In this document: piece by piece, positions 1 through 12,252 of the stretch
How positions within the stretch are numbered: the stretch's first letter is position 1
Layout: each line of letters starts with the position of its first letter
Source: Cupriavidus agavae
GTDB lineage: Bacteria > Pseudomonadota > Gammaproteobacteria > Burkholderiales > Burkholderiaceae
Reading direction: 5' to 3'
Assembly (NCBI RefSeq): GCF_004217045.1
Contig: NZ_SGXM01000001.1
Span: forward strand, 124,001-188,000
DNA length: 64,000 bases
Position numbers and translations under genes: made by a program
Notes under the pieces: model-generated
Told to the model about the DNA's origin: nothing
Database searches by the model: none
What the model saw: the letters and a program-made list of their open reading frames with translations, nothing else

Positions 1-552
1 CTCGGATTTTCGCCATTTCCGACGCGGCATCCGGAAATTGTCGAGGAAATGGTGACCTCGCTGAATCTCTGGGTTTGCGCGCGCAAGAACCATCCGGTGC
101 TCAAGAACGAGTGCACGCTCGAACAATACCTGGAATGCAGCCATATCTTCATGGCGCACTCGGGTGGTGCGGGCCGTCCGGCGCCGGCGCTGATTCCGCT
201 CGACTACGCGCTGCAGCAGCGCGGGCTCAAGCGCAACGCGACGCTGACCATGCATTCGTGGCGCGCCCAGGCCGAACTGGCCGCGCAGACCGACATGATC
301 TTCACGGTCAATGCCCTGACCAAGGACATGGCCTGCGAGACCTACGGCCTCAAGGCGTTCCCGCTGCCGGCCGAACTCGACACCACGCTCGGCCTGAACA
401 TGTTCTGGCACCGCAGCCGCAATACCCATCCGATGCTGGTATGGGCCCGCAACCTATTTCGCCAGGTCGTGGGAGAGTTTGTAGGCGTGCCGCAGAATGC
501 GGCGTCGCGCGTGCTGCGCGTGGTGGCCGAGCAGGATCTGCCGCAGGCCTGA
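1..552 (+). CDS. LysR-family transcriptional regulator, C-terminal part (5' end outside window)
   Basis: The reading frame is open from base 1 to the stop at 550-552 and gives about 183 residues, so the N-terminal helix-turn-helix lies outside the window. What remains resembles the effector-binding domain of LysR regulators of the NodD/NahR type: a segment around WVCARKNHPVL, then the pattern of alternating strands and helices ending near LVWARNLF. The effector cannot be read from this part. The gene ends just before a strong bidirectional terminator shared with the convergent fur gene. The family call is fairly sure; target genes and ligand are unknown. Confidence 0.75.
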   Translation, partial: LGFSPFPTRHPEIVEEMVTSLNLWVCARKNHPVLKNECTLEQYLECSHIFMAHSGGAGRPAPALIPLDYALQQRGLKRNATLTMHSWRAQAELAAQTDMIFTVNALTKDMACETYGLKAFPLPAELDTTLGLNMFWHRSRNTHPMLVWARNLFRQVVGEFVGVPQNAASRVLRVVAEQDLPQA

Positions 553-571
553 AAGCGGTTCGCGGACAAAG

Positions 572-600
572 AAAAACCGGCGCCTCGGCGCCGGTTTTTT
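572..600. terminator. Bidirectional rho-independent terminator between lysR and fur
   Basis: A perfect GC-rich inverted repeat (CCGGCGCC, TC spacer, GGCGCCGG) is flanked by a run of A on the left and six T on the right. It can therefore end both the plus-strand lysR transcript and the minus-strand fur transcript. Confidence 0.9.
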
Positions 601-632
601 CATGCCTGCTGCCGGAACGTGCCCGGCGCGGC

Positions 633-1064
633 TTATCGTTTGGGTCTGTGGGGACAGTCGTTCTTGGTGCAGTTGCCATACAGCGACAACGCATGTTCCT
701 GCAAGGCGAAGCCGCGCTCGCGCGCAATGCTCTGCTGGCGATGCTCGATGTCGGCATCGAAGAATTCCTCGACGCGACCGCAGTCCAGGCAGACCAGGTG
801 ATCGTGGTGCTTGCCCTCGTTGAGTTCGAAGATGGCCTTGCCCGATTCGAAGTTGTTGCGCGACAGCAGCCCCGCCTGTTCGAACTGGGTCAGGACGCGA
901 TAGACCGTGGCGAGGCCGATATCCATATGCTCGTTGAGCAGGATACGGTAAACGTCTTCCGCGCTCAGATGGCGCTGTTCGCTGGTCTGGAAGATCTCGA
1001 GGATCTTCAGGCGGGGGACGGTCGCCTTGAGGCCGATATTTTTGAGGTCCGCCGGACTCGGCAT
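633..1064 (-). CDS. fur: Ferric uptake regulator Fur
   Basis: This 143-residue protein is an Fe(II)-responsive repressor of iron-uptake genes. It has the usual Fur length and layout: a winged helix in residues 1-80 ([18 protein letters not shown]) and a metal-binding dimerisation domain. Visible metal ligands are the KHHDH cluster (H86, H87, H89), the zinc cysteines C92 and C95 in VCLDCG, H124, and a second cysteine pair C132/C137. It is divergent from bamE (omlA), an arrangement known from several proteobacteria. The facing promoter region is about 200 bp. Identity is very secure; a Fur box could not be placed with confidence. Confidence 0.96.
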   Translation of the reverse strand: MPSPADLKNIGLKATVPRLKILEIFQTSEQRHLSAEDVYRILLNEHMDIGLATVYRVLTQFEQAGLLSRNNFESGKAIFELNEGKHHDHLVCLDCGRVEEFFDADIEHRQQSIARERGFALQEHALSLYGNCTKNDCPHRPKR

Positions 1065-1261
1065 GGGCGTGACTCCCTAGAGTACAATGTCTGGATAGTT
1101 GAATCATAAGGGTTTTGGCGGCAAAAGTCGCCCCGGTGCCATGGCGCCCGGACGCCACCCGCGCGGCGGCGCCCCGGAAAGCGTGGCCGTGCCCCGACGC
1201 CGTGCGGTTGCGCGAGGCGCCGGTTCCGGCACAGAACCATTCCCGTCTGGAAGCGAGATAC

Positions 1262-1858
1262 ATGCGTTCATTCCGTTCGACCGCCACGCGCCCGGCGCTG
1301 GTGTTTTCCCTGCTGGGCGCCGCGCTGCTGGCCGGTGCCTGCTCGGCCTACGACAGCACGTCGCGCAAGGTGGCCCAGGCCATCACGCCGTACCGCATCA
1401 ATATCGTCCAGGGCAATTTCGTCTCGCGCGAAGCCACGTCGCAACTGCGCGAAGGCATGACGCGCGACCAGGTCCGCTTCCTGCTGGGCACGCCGCTGCT
1501 CCAGGATGTCTTCCACGCGAACCGTTGGGATTACTACTTCTCGTTCCGACGCGGCGCCACGCCGGTGGTGCAATCGCGCAAGTTCACCGTGTTCTTCGAC
1601 GGCGACAAACTCGTGAAGTGGCAGGGCGACGAACTGCCCTCGGAGTACGAACTGATTGCCGAAATCGACGGCATGAAGGCCGCGCAGCGCAACCAGACGC
1701 CGGGCAAGATCTCGTCGACGCCGGCCGCGGCGGCGCCTTCGCTGAGCACGCCGGCCTCCGCGCCGGCGGCGGCTCCCGCGCCGGAAGCCGCCCAGGCTGC
1801 GCCGGAAGCACCGGCGGCATCGGCCGTGCCGGCCACGCAGGACAAACCGGCAAACTGA
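1262..1858 (+). CDS. bamE: Outer membrane protein assembly factor BamE (SmpA/OmlA lipoprotein)
   Basis: BamE is a small lipoprotein of the BAM complex that inserts beta-barrel proteins into the outer membrane. The chosen ATG gives 198 residues starting with a lipoprotein signal: basic N-terminus, hydrophobic stretch, lipobox LAGAC with the acylated cysteine at C27. A longer frame to 1115 exists but would bury the signal. The SmpA/OmlA domain follows, with REGMTRDQVRFLLGTPLL and WDYYFSF as hallmarks. The last ~55 residues are an Ala/Pro-rich tail, making it much longer than E. coli BamE (about 113 aa). An SD-like GGAAG lies about 8 bp upstream. Confidence 0.93.
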   Translation: MRSFRSTATRPALVFSLLGAALLAGACSAYDSTSRKVAQAITPYRINIVQGNFVSREATSQLREGMTRDQVRFLLGTPLLQDVFHANRWDYYFSFRRGATPVVQSRKFTVFFDGDKLVKWQGDELPSEYELIAEIDGMKAAQRNQTPGKISSTPAAAAPSLSTPASAPAAAPAPEAAQAAPEAPAASAVPATQDKPAN

Positions 1859-1954
1859 CCGGTGCCGTCTGGCCGCGCCTGGCGCGCGGCTGACACTCCT
1901 CTCCAGACAGCCCGGCGCGCGTGCCGGGCGTCAGCCCCAACTACCCCCAACACC

Positions 1955-5516
<3,562 letters not shown>

Positions 5517-5526
5517 GGCCAGCCGC

Positions 5527-5557
5527 CAGCAACCAGCCAGAACAGCCAGAACAGCCA
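5527..5557 (+). repeat. Short direct repeat between leuS and lptE
   Basis: A 9-bp unit close to CCAGAACAG is repeated in tandem in the 50-bp spacer between leuS and lptE, directly before the lptE ribosome-binding region. It is low-complexity sequence of no known role. Confidence 0.5.
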
Positions 5558-5566
5558 GGAAACAGA

Positions 5567-6082
5567 ATGGATCGACCGGACATGGGACGCCGCGGATTTC
5601 TCGCCATCGGCGCTGCAATGGCAGCGGCCGGCCTGCTGGCCGGCTGCGGCTTTCACATGCGCGGCAATGCCGATTTCGCGTTCAAGCGGCTCTACATCGG
5701 CATTCCTCCCGGCACGCTGATGGGCGCGGACCTGCGCCGCAACATCCGCAATGGCTCGGACACCAAGATCGTGGAAGACAAGGCCGATGCCGACGCCTTC
5801 CTCGACGTGCTGTCCGACACGCGCGGCAAGTCGATCCTGTCGATCACGGCCCAGGGCGTGGTGCGCGAGTACCGGCTGAACCAGCGTTTCGTGTTCCGCC
5901 TGACCGACTCCACCGGCAAGGAACTGATCCCGCCGTCGACGCTGCTGCTGACGCGCGACCTGACGTACAACGAAGCCAACACGCTGGCCAAGGCCTACGA
6001 AGAGGAACAACTGTTCCGCGACATGCAGAAGGATGTCGTGCAGCAGCTGATGCGCCGCCTGGCGGCCGTCAAGACGATCTGA
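5567..6082 (+). CDS. lptE: LPS-assembly lipoprotein LptE
   Basis: LptE is the outer-membrane lipoprotein that plugs the LptD barrel during delivery of lipopolysaccharide to the cell surface. The 171-residue protein has a lipobox LLAGC with the modified cysteine at C27, followed by GFHMRG, which is typical of LptE. An alternative ATG at 5582 would give 166 residues. The signal region contains GRRGFLA, close to the twin-arginine consensus, which is odd for an LPS-assembly lipoprotein. It lies 50 bp after leuS and 25 bp before holA, the standard neighbourhood for lptE. Confidence 0.92.
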   Translation: MDRPDMGRRGFLAIGAAMAAAGLLAGCGFHMRGNADFAFKRLYIGIPPGTLMGADLRRNIRNGSDTKIVEDKADADAFLDVLSDTRGKSILSITAQGVVREYRLNQRFVFRLTDSTGKELIPPSTLLLTRDLTYNEANTLAKAYEEEQLFRDMQKDVVQQLMRRLAAVKTI

Positions 6083-6107
6083 GCCGCCTGGCCCGGAACG
6101 CCCGCCG

Positions 6108-7178
6108 ATGCAGCTCAAGCTCGACGCACTCGACGCCCACCTGAGGCAGGCCCAGGCCAAGGGCCTGGCGCCACTCTACGTCGTGCACGGCGACGAGCAC
6201 CTGCTGGTGCTGGAAGCGGTCGACCGCCTGCGCCGCGCCGCGCGCGAGTCGGGCTTCACCGAGCGCGAGGTGCTGGTGGCCGAACGGGGCTTCCACTGGA
6301 GCCAGCTGGTCGAGGCCCAGCAGTCGATGTCGCTGTTCGGCGACCGCAAGATCGTGGAACTGCGTATCCCCACGGGCAAGCCCGGCAAGGACGGCGGCGA
6401 GGCGCTGCGCGCGGTGGCGGCGCAGCCGTCGCAGGACGTGGTGATGCTGGTCACGCTGCCCCGGCTCGATTTCGCCACGGCCAAGTCGGCCTGGTTCCAG
6501 GCGCTGGAATCGGCCGGCGTGTCGATCAAGGTCGATGCCGTGGACCGCACGCGGCTGCCCGCATGGGTGGGCGAGAGGCTGGGGCTGCAGCAGCAGCGCG
6601 TGGAGCCCGGCGAGGCGGGCCGGCGCGCGCTGCAGTTCATCGCCGACAAGGTGGAAGGCAACCTGCTGGCCGCCCATCAGGAAATCCAGAAACTCGGGCT
6701 GCTGTATCCGCCCGGCGTGCTGACCTTCGACCAGGTGCACGATGCGGTGCTCAACGTGGCCCGCTACGACGTCTTCAAGCTGTCCGAGGCGATGCTCGGC
6801 GGCGATGTGCCGCGCCTGACCCGGATGCTCGAAGGGCTGCGCGGCGAGGGCGAGGCCACGGTGCTGGTGCTGTGGGCGCTGACCGAGGAAATTCGCGTAT
6901 TATCCAAGGTCCGGCAAGGGCTGGCGGCGGGCAAGCCGGCTGGCGTGCTGATGCGCGAACTGCGGGTCTGGGGCCCGCGCGAGCGGCTCGTGCCGCAGGC
7001 GGCGCAGCGGCTGTCGATGCCGCAGCTTGAAGCGGCGCTGGCCATGGCGGCCCGGCTCGACCGGCAGGTCAAGGGCCTGGGGGACATGCCAGGCGCCGGA
7101 GGCGCGGCCGGCGCATTGCCAGCCGAGCCATGGGACGGGCTGCTGCAGCTCGCGCTGATGGTGGCGCGGCCGGCCTGA
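6108..7178 (+). CDS. holA: DNA polymerase III subunit delta
   Basis: The delta subunit opens the beta sliding clamp as part of the clamp loader. At 356 residues it has the usual length. The N-terminal domain begins with the typical LAPLYVVHGDEHLLVLEAVDRLR and includes SLFGDRKIVELR; the middle contains the family segment FIADKVEGNLLAAHQEIQKL, and the C-terminal helical collar follows. Its position immediately after leuS-lptE is conserved in many proteobacteria and supports the call. Confidence 0.95.
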   Translation: MQLKLDALDAHLRQAQAKGLAPLYVVHGDEHLLVLEAVDRLRRAARESGFTEREVLVAERGFHWSQLVEAQQSMSLFGDRKIVELRIPTGKPGKDGGEALRAVAAQPSQDVVMLVTLPRLDFATAKSAWFQALESAGVSIKVDAVDRTRLPAWVGERLGLQQQRVEPGEAGRRALQFIADKVEGNLLAAHQEIQKLGLLYPPGVLTFDQVHDAVLNVARYDVFKLSEAMLGGDVPRLTRMLEGLRGEGEATVLVLWALTEEIRVLSKVRQGLAAGKPAGVLMRELRVWGPRERLVPQAAQRLSMPQLEAALAMAARLDRQVKGLGDMPGAGGAAGALPAEPWDGLLQLALMVARPA

Positions 7179-7279
7179 CAGCCTGACCAGACAGAATTCC
7201 GCCGGCAGCCGCGCCGGCGCACCAAGCGCGGCAACTGAAGCGGCACCCCACAGCAGACCGGGCCAGCGCCCGACACATC

Positions 7280-8560
7280 ATGACCGAGTCCGATCTCCAC
7301 GCATACATGAACCGCGTCGGCCAGCAGGCCCGCGCGGCGTCGCGCGCCATCGCGCGGGCCTCCACGGCCGACAAGAACCGCGCGCTGCTGACCATCGCCG
7401 CCGCCATCCGCCGCGACGCCGCAAAGCTCAAGGCCGTGAACGCCAGCGACGTGGAGCGTGCCCGTGCCAATGGCCAGGACGCCGCCTTTATCGACCGGCT
7501 GACGCTGTCGGACAAGGCCATCGACACCATGGCCGCCGGGCTGGAACAGATCGCCGCGCTGCCGGACCCGATCGGCGAGATCTCGAACATGAAGTTTCGT
7601 CCGACCGGCATCCAGGTGGGCCAGATGCGCGTGCCGCTGGGCGTGATCGGCATCATCTACGAATCGCGCCCGAACGTGACGATCGACGCGGCGGCGCTGT
7701 GCCTGAAATCCGGCAACGCCACGATCCTGCGCGGTGGCTCGGAGGCGATCGAGTCGAACACGGCGCTGGCCGCGCTGGTGGCCGAGGGGCTGTCGTCGGC
7801 GGGGCTGCCCGCCGAGGCCGTGCAGGTCATCGAGACCACCGACCGCGCCGCCGTGGGCCGCCTGATCACGATGACCGAGTACGTGGACGTGATCGTGCCG
7901 CGCGGTGGCAAGAGCCTGATCGCCCGGCTGATCGAGGAAGGTCGCGTGCCGATGATCAAGCATCTGGACGGCATCTGCCATGTCTACATCGACGATGACG
8001 CCGATCTGGAGAAGGCCGTGCGCATTGCCGACAACGCCAAGACGCAGCGCTACGCGCCGTGCAACACCATGGAGACGCTGCTGGTGGCGCGCCACGTGGC
8101 CGCCGCCGCGCTGCCGCCGCTGTGCCGGATCTACCAGGAGAAGGGCGTCGAACTGCGCGTCTGCGCCGACACCCGCGCCACGCTCGAAGCCGCCGGCTTC
8201 TCGGGGCTGGTCGACGCCACCGAGGAAGACTGGCGCACCGAGTACCTGGCGCCGGTGCTGGCCATCCGCACCGTCGACGGGCTGGACGCCGCCATCGCGC
8301 ACATCAACACCTACGGCTCGGCGCACACCGATTCGATCGTGACCGAGAACTACAGCGCGGGCATGCGCTTCATCCGCGAGGTCGATTCGGCCAGCGTCAT
8401 GATCAACGCCTCGACCCGGTTCGCCGATGGCTTCGAGTACGGGCTGGGCGCGGAGATCGGCATCTCGAACGACAAGCTGCACGCACGCGGCCCGGTGGGG
8501 CTGGAGGGTTTGACCTCGCTCAAGTACGTCGTGTTCGGGCACGGCGAGATCCGTAGCTGA
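7280..8560 (+). CDS. proA: Gamma-glutamyl phosphate reductase
   Basis: ProA reduces gamma-glutamyl phosphate to glutamate semialdehyde in proline synthesis. The protein has 426 residues, the normal length. It contains the family signatures [17 protein letters not shown] (residues 118-134), CLKSGNAT, the glycine-rich VPRGGKSLI segment, and the catalytic cysteine C261 in YAPCNTMET. It follows holA after about 100 bp; proC is at 40.7-41.5 kb in the same window, and proB is not seen. Confidence 0.97.
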   Translation: MTESDLHAYMNRVGQQARAASRAIARASTADKNRALLTIAAAIRRDAAKLKAVNASDVERARANGQDAAFIDRLTLSDKAIDTMAAGLEQIAALPDPIGEISNMKFRPTGIQVGQMRVPLGVIGIIYESRPNVTIDAAALCLKSGNATILRGGSEAIESNTALAALVAEGLSSAGLPAEAVQVIETTDRAAVGRLITMTEYVDVIVPRGGKSLIARLIEEGRVPMIKHLDGICHVYIDDDADLEKAVRIADNAKTQRYAPCNTMETLLVARHVAAAALPPLCRIYQEKGVELRVCADTRATLEAAGFSGLVDATEEDWRTEYLAPVLAIRTVDGLDAAIAHINTYGSAHTDSIVTENYSAGMRFIREVDSASVMINASTRFADGFEYGLGAEIGISNDKLHARGPVGLEGLTSLKYVVFGHGEIRS

Positions 8561-8577
8561 CCGGAGGCCGGATACAG

Positions 8578-9000
8578 ATGCTCTGGGTCAAGGCGTTTCA
8601 TATCCTGTTCGTGATCTCGTGGTTCGCGGGGCTGTTCTACCTGCCGCGCATCTTCGTCAACCTGGCGATGGAAACCGAGCCTGCCAGCGTGCAGCGATTG
8701 CTGCTGATGGCGCGCAAGCTGTTCCGGTTCATGACGATGCTGGCGGTGCCGGCCCTGCTGTTCGGGCTGTGGCTGTACCTGGGCTACGGCATCGGGCGCG
8801 GCACGGGGCAGGGCTGGATGCATGCCAAGCTGGCGCTGGTGGTGGTGCTGATCGGCTATCACCACGGCTGCGGCGTGCTGCTGCGCAAGTTCGAGCGGGG
8901 TGCCAACACGCGCTCGCACACGTTCTATCGCTGGTTCAACGAATTGCCGGTGCTGGTATTGCTGGCCATCGTGATTCTGGTTGTCGTAAAGCCGTTTTAA
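8578..9000 (+). CDS. hemJ: HemJ-like protoporphyrinogen oxidase / CopD-family membrane protein
   Basis: A 140-residue membrane protein with four predicted transmembrane segments. The start (VKAFHILFVISWFAGLFYLPR, with H8), the middle WMHAKLALVVVLIGYHHGCG and the end RWFNELPVLVLLAIVILVVVKP match the HemJ/UPF0093 family, in which members oxidise protoporphyrinogen IX in haem synthesis. Such genes are often labelled CopD family protein. A good ribosome-binding site (GGAGG at about 8562) precedes the ATG. Family membership is secure; the catalytic role is inferred from the family, not shown by the sequence. Confidence 0.8.
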   Translation: MLWVKAFHILFVISWFAGLFYLPRIFVNLAMETEPASVQRLLLMARKLFRFMTMLAVPALLFGLWLYLGYGIGRGTGQGWMHAKLALVVVLIGYHHGCGVLLRKFERGANTRSHTFYRWFNELPVLVLLAIVILVVVKPF

Positions 9001-9034
9001 GCTGTCGGATCCCCTGACTCCTGATGAGGTCGTG

Positions 9035-9640
9035 ATGAGCAAGCAGGTCGAGTATTTTCTGGCGCCGCATTCCCCGTACGTCTATCTCGGGCATGCCCGT
9101 TTCGTCGAGATTGCCACGCGCCACGACGCGCAGGTGCTGCTCAAGCCGATGGATCTGGGCAAGCTGTTCTCGGTCTCCGGCGGGTTGCCGCTGGCGCAGC
9201 GTCCGCCGCAGCGCCAGGCGTACCGGCTGGTCGAACTGGAACGCTGGAGCCGCTTCCTGGGCGTGCCGCTCAACCTGCATCCGACGTTCTTCCCGGTGTC
9301 CGGCGATGCCGCCGCGCGGCTGATCATCGCCGCGCAACTGGCGCACGGCACGGCGCGGGCGCTGGAACTGACCGGCGCCATCACGCGTGCGGTGTGGGCC
9401 GAGCAGCGCAATATCGCCGACGCGGCCACGCTGGCGCAGATTGCCGACGAGCAGGATTTCGATGGCGCGGCGCTGCTCAAGGCCAGCGAGGCGCAGGCCG
9501 TGCAGGCGGCCTACGCCCAGAACACGCAGGATGCGATTTCGGCCAATGTTTTCGGCGCGCCGTGGTATGTCCACGACGGCCAGCCCTACTGGGGGCAGGA
9601 TCGCCTCGATTTTCTCGACCGCGCGCTCGCGGCGGGCTGA
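9035..9640 (+). CDS. 2-hydroxychromene-2-carboxylate isomerase family protein (DsbA/kappa-GST fold)
   Basis: A 201-residue protein of the DsbA-like thioredoxin fold. The start EYFLAPHSPYVYLG matches the region holding the glutathione-binding serine in HCCA isomerases, and the end NVFGAPWYVHDGQPYWGQDRLDFL is the classic cis-Pro segment and C-terminus of this family. Family members isomerise 2-hydroxychromene-2-carboxylate in naphthalene breakdown, but many homologues, like this one, are outside any catabolic cluster and may act as general glutathione-dependent enzymes. GTG at 9032 is possible; ATG at 9035 fits the GAGG site better. Confidence 0.82.
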   Translation: MSKQVEYFLAPHSPYVYLGHARFVEIATRHDAQVLLKPMDLGKLFSVSGGLPLAQRPPQRQAYRLVELERWSRFLGVPLNLHPTFFPVSGDAAARLIIAAQLAHGTARALELTGAITRAVWAEQRNIADAATLAQIADEQDFDGAALLKASEAQAVQAAYAQNTQDAISANVFGAPWYVHDGQPYWGQDRLDFLDRALAAG

Positions 9641-9666
9641 TCGGCGGCCAACGCCCACGCACGCTC

Positions 9667-9692
9667 CGTCCGCTGCTGTCGCGGACGTTTTT
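9667..9692 (+). terminator. Rho-independent terminator before the RlmL-like gene
   Basis: Perfect 7-bp stem CGTCCGC/GCGGACG with a 7-nt loop, followed by five T. It would end the transcript of the hemJ/isomerase genes just 19 bp before the next start. Confidence 0.8.
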
Positions 9693-9710
9693 GTTTCAGG
9701 ATGACTCGCC

Positions 9711-10988
9711 ATGACCCAAGCTTTTTTCGCTCCCTGCCCGCGCGGCCTTGAACAGGCGCTGGCCGAGGAGCTGCGCGAGATCGCGCAGTACCCGGCCGTG
9801 GCGGCCTCGGCGCCGTTCACGGTGCACCGCGATGTGCCGGGCGGCGTGACGTTCTCGGGCGAGATGGCCGCGGCGTACGCGGTCAACCTGCACTCGCGCA
9901 TCGCCAGCCGTGTGTTGCTGCGCGTGGCGCAGCGTGGCTACCGGCACGAGGACGATATCTATTCGCTGGCGCGCCAGCAGCGCTGGGAGCAGTGGTTCTC
10001 GCCCGACGAGACCTTGCGCGTCGACATTACCTCGCACAAGTCGCCGCTGCGCAGCCTCAACTTCACGGCGCTGCGCGTCAAGGATGGCGTCTGCGATGCC
10101 ATGCGCGACCGGCTCGGCGCGCGTCCGAGCGTCGATACCGTGAGCCCCGATGTCCGCATCTACGCCCACCTGACCGAGACCGACTGCACGCTGTACCTCG
10201 ACACCACGGGCGAGCCGTTGTTCAAGCGCGGCTGGCGCATGGAGAAGGGCGAGGCGCCGCTGAAGGAAAACCTGGCCGCCGGCATCCTGCGGCTGGCCGG
10301 CTGGACGCCCGGCAACACCGATCGTCCGTTCTTCGATCCGATGTGCGGCAGCGGCACGTTCCTGGTGGAAGCGGCCCAGGTGGCGCTCGGCATCGCGCCG
10401 GGCGTGGGCCGCACGTTCGCATTCGAATGGCTCAAGGGCGCCGACACCCGGGCGTGGCAGGCCCTGCGCAGCGATGCCCAGCGCCTTCGCGAACAGGCGG
10501 CCAGCCGGTCCGGGCCGCTGCAGATTGCAGGCTCCGACATTTCGACCGACATGCTGTACATGGCCCAGGCCAACTGGCGCCGCGCCGGCCTGCCGGGCGA
10601 CGTCCGGCTCAAGCAGGTGGATGCGCGCTTCGTGCAGCCGCCGTTTGCCGAGGCTGGCGTGGCGATCATGAACCCGCCCTATGGTGAGCGGATCGCGGTA
10701 CGCGGCGAGCGCCGCGACGCCATGCAGGACACGCCGCGCGACGAGGCCGAGGAAGCCGCCGCCAACCAGTTCGCCAGCGCATTCGCCACCACGCTCAAGC
10801 AGAACTTCTCGGGCTGGCAGGCGTGGGTGTTCACGGGCGACCTGTCGATGCCGAAGCGCCTGCGCCTCAAGGAATCGCGCCGCACGCCGCTCTACAACGG
10901 CAATATCGAATGCCGGCTGTTCCGGTTCGACATGGTGCGCGGGGGAAATCGGGAAGGAAGAACCGAGCGGGAAGGGAAGAAGGACTGA
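9711..10988 (+). CDS. rlmL: THUMP-domain class I SAM-dependent RNA methyltransferase (RlmL/YcbY N-half type)
   Basis: A 425-residue protein with an N-terminal THUMP-type RNA-binding region (about 1-165) and a UPF0020 methyltransferase domain. The SAM-binding motif FDPMCGSGTFLVEAA and the catalytic NPPYGERI mark it as an N2-guanine methyltransferase like E. coli RlmL, which modifies G2445 of 23S rRNA. In E. coli the activity is fused to RlmK; here only the RlmL half is present. The C-terminus carries a short charged tail. It converges with the next gene, with only 3 bp between stop codons. Family sure, exact rRNA site inferred. Confidence 0.86.
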   Translation: MTQAFFAPCPRGLEQALAEELREIAQYPAVAASAPFTVHRDVPGGVTFSGEMAAAYAVNLHSRIASRVLLRVAQRGYRHEDDIYSLARQQRWEQWFSPDETLRVDITSHKSPLRSLNFTALRVKDGVCDAMRDRLGARPSVDTVSPDVRIYAHLTETDCTLYLDTTGEPLFKRGWRMEKGEAPLKENLAAGILRLAGWTPGNTDRPFFDPMCGSGTFLVEAAQVALGIAPGVGRTFAFEWLKGADTRAWQALRSDAQRLREQAASRSGPLQIAGSDISTDMLYMAQANWRRAGLPGDVRLKQVDARFVQPPFAEAGVAIMNPPYGERIAVRGERRDAMQDTPRDEAEEAAANQFASAFATTLKQNFSGWQAWVFTGDLSMPKRLRLKESRRTPLYNGNIECRLFRFDMVRGGNREGRTEREGKKD

Positions 10989-10991
10989 GCC

Positions 10992-12041
10992 TCAGGCGAG
11001 CTTGTTCTGCCCGGTCATCGCCTGACCGTTGCGGGCGAACTCGGCCAGGAAGCTCTGCAGGCTGACCACCGGCTCCTGCAGCAGGTGGCGCGGCAGGTCG
11101 AACAGCGCGTAGAAGTATTCCTCGTTGCCTTCGCAGCGCTCGGCCGGCAGGCAATACTGCTCCCAGTCGGCGCAGGCGGGCGTGTACATGCCGTTGCCGG
11201 GCCAGAAGAACGGCACGATGCGGCCTTCACGCAGGCCCTCGATCAGCGTGGCCGGCGCCTCGTAGGCTTCCGCCGACTCCACCTGGCTCATCAGCCCGGC
11301 GCGCGTCTCGATCACCATCAGCGTGGCGTGGCCCTGCGTGGTCAGCAGCAGGATGCCGACCGGGTTCGGGTAGAGGTAATACTCGACAAACCCGTAGCGC
11401 GCGGCGGTCTGGCGCACGCGCTCGGCCATGACCGGGTCCGACAGGAACGAGTACGAATGGCGCGTCAGCAGGTCGCGCAGCGTGCGCGAGATGGTGGCGA
11501 AGTACTGTTGCTGGAGCGCGTCGATCTCGTCGCCGAGCCGGGTCACCATGTCGGAATCGTGCTTCTTGACGTAGCGGTCGATCAGCCCGTGGTTGAACCC
11601 CTGCACGGCGATGCTCTCGTCGGCCGTGCCCGTCAGCAGGATCGTCTTGCAGGGCAGGTCCTTCAGCGCCTGGCAGAACTCCAGCCCGTCCATCTGCGGC
11701 ATCGAATAGTCCACCACGACCACACCGGGCTGCAGGAAGCGGTGCACATCGTGGATCTGGCGGTGGATGCGGTCCACGTCGAGCTGGACCGTGCGGCGTT
11801 CGGACAGGAAGGTCAGGTCGTCATGGGTCACGCGCACCGGCAGGAAGGCCGGATGGCGCGTGGTGTAGGCCTCGCGGATCCAGGCCAGCGCCTCGCGCGG
11901 ATCGGTAAAGCTGACCACCGCGCGCGACGTATCCATCTGGAACGCCAGACTGTCGATGAACGACTTGCTGTCGTCCACCAGCACCGTCAGCACGGGGTGA
12001 TGGAAGACCGACAGGCTCCTGTCAAACGCGGTAAATGTCAT
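10992..12041 (-). CDS. Atypical response regulator with expanded receiver and no known output domain
   Basis: A 349-residue protein. The N-terminal part is a receiver: acidic D23/D24 in LTVLVDD, phospho-acceptor D111 in VVVVDYSMPQMDG, a threonine in ILLTGTAD and lysines K159/K160 in RYVKKHD. About 55 residues more than usual separate the first strand from the acceptor aspartate, so the receiver carries an insertion. The C-terminal ~180 residues show no helix-turn-helix, GGDEF, HD or kinase motif; they are rich in aromatic residues (FVEYYLYPNP, FFWPGNGMYTP). The ATG at 12041 was preferred to a longer frame starting at 12134. No partner kinase lies next to it. Confidence 0.8.
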   Translation of the reverse strand: MTFTAFDRSLSVFHHPVLTVLVDDSKSFIDSLAFQMDTSRAVVSFTDPREALAWIREAYTTRHPAFLPVRVTHDDLTFLSERRTVQLDVDRIHRQIHDVHRFLQPGVVVVDYSMPQMDGLEFCQALKDLPCKTILLTGTADESIAVQGFNHGLIDRYVKKHDSDMVTRLGDEIDALQQQYFATISRTLRDLLTRHSYSFLSDPVMAERVRQTAARYGFVEYYLYPNPVGILLLTTQGHATLMVIETRAGLMSQVESAEAYEAPATLIEGLREGRIVPFFWPGNGMYTPACADWEQYCLPAERCEGNEEYFYALFDLPRHLLQEPVVSLQSFLAEFARNGQAMTGQNKLA

Positions 12042-12133
12042 GGTGCGATCAAAGCTGGCCGCCGGCCGCAGAGGGGTGAAAGAACGGGGCAAGCCAGTAT
12101 AGCGCCGGAATCCCGGCACGCAAGCCGGCGGCA

Positions 12134-12166
12134 CAAAAGGAAACGGCCGGCGTTGGTTGCCGGCCG
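12134..12166 (-). terminator. Terminator of the pnt operon
   Basis: On the minus strand a perfect 8-bp stem CGGCCGGC/GCCGGCCG with a 7-nt loop is followed by TTTCCTTTT. A second, imperfect inverted repeat with a 17-nt loop lies at 12189-12227, closer to the pntB stop. Confidence 0.7.
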
Positions 12167-12252
12167 CACCAGTTCGATTTTATTGATTTCAGGTCTGCGC
12201 GTTGCTTTATTCACATCGCGGACCTGACGCCGTCCGCCGTGTTATCGGCAAC

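Noticed and set aside
1065..1261. Fur box or clear sigma-70 promoter between fur and bamE
   Set aside because: Candidate boxes (TTATGA and TGTACT on the minus strand, 17 bp apart) match consensus poorly, and no 19-bp Fur palindrome could be aligned.
6764..8542. Minus-strand open frame of about 590 codons across holA and proA
   Set aside because: Antisense to two recognised genes, no motif, composition of a shadow frame.
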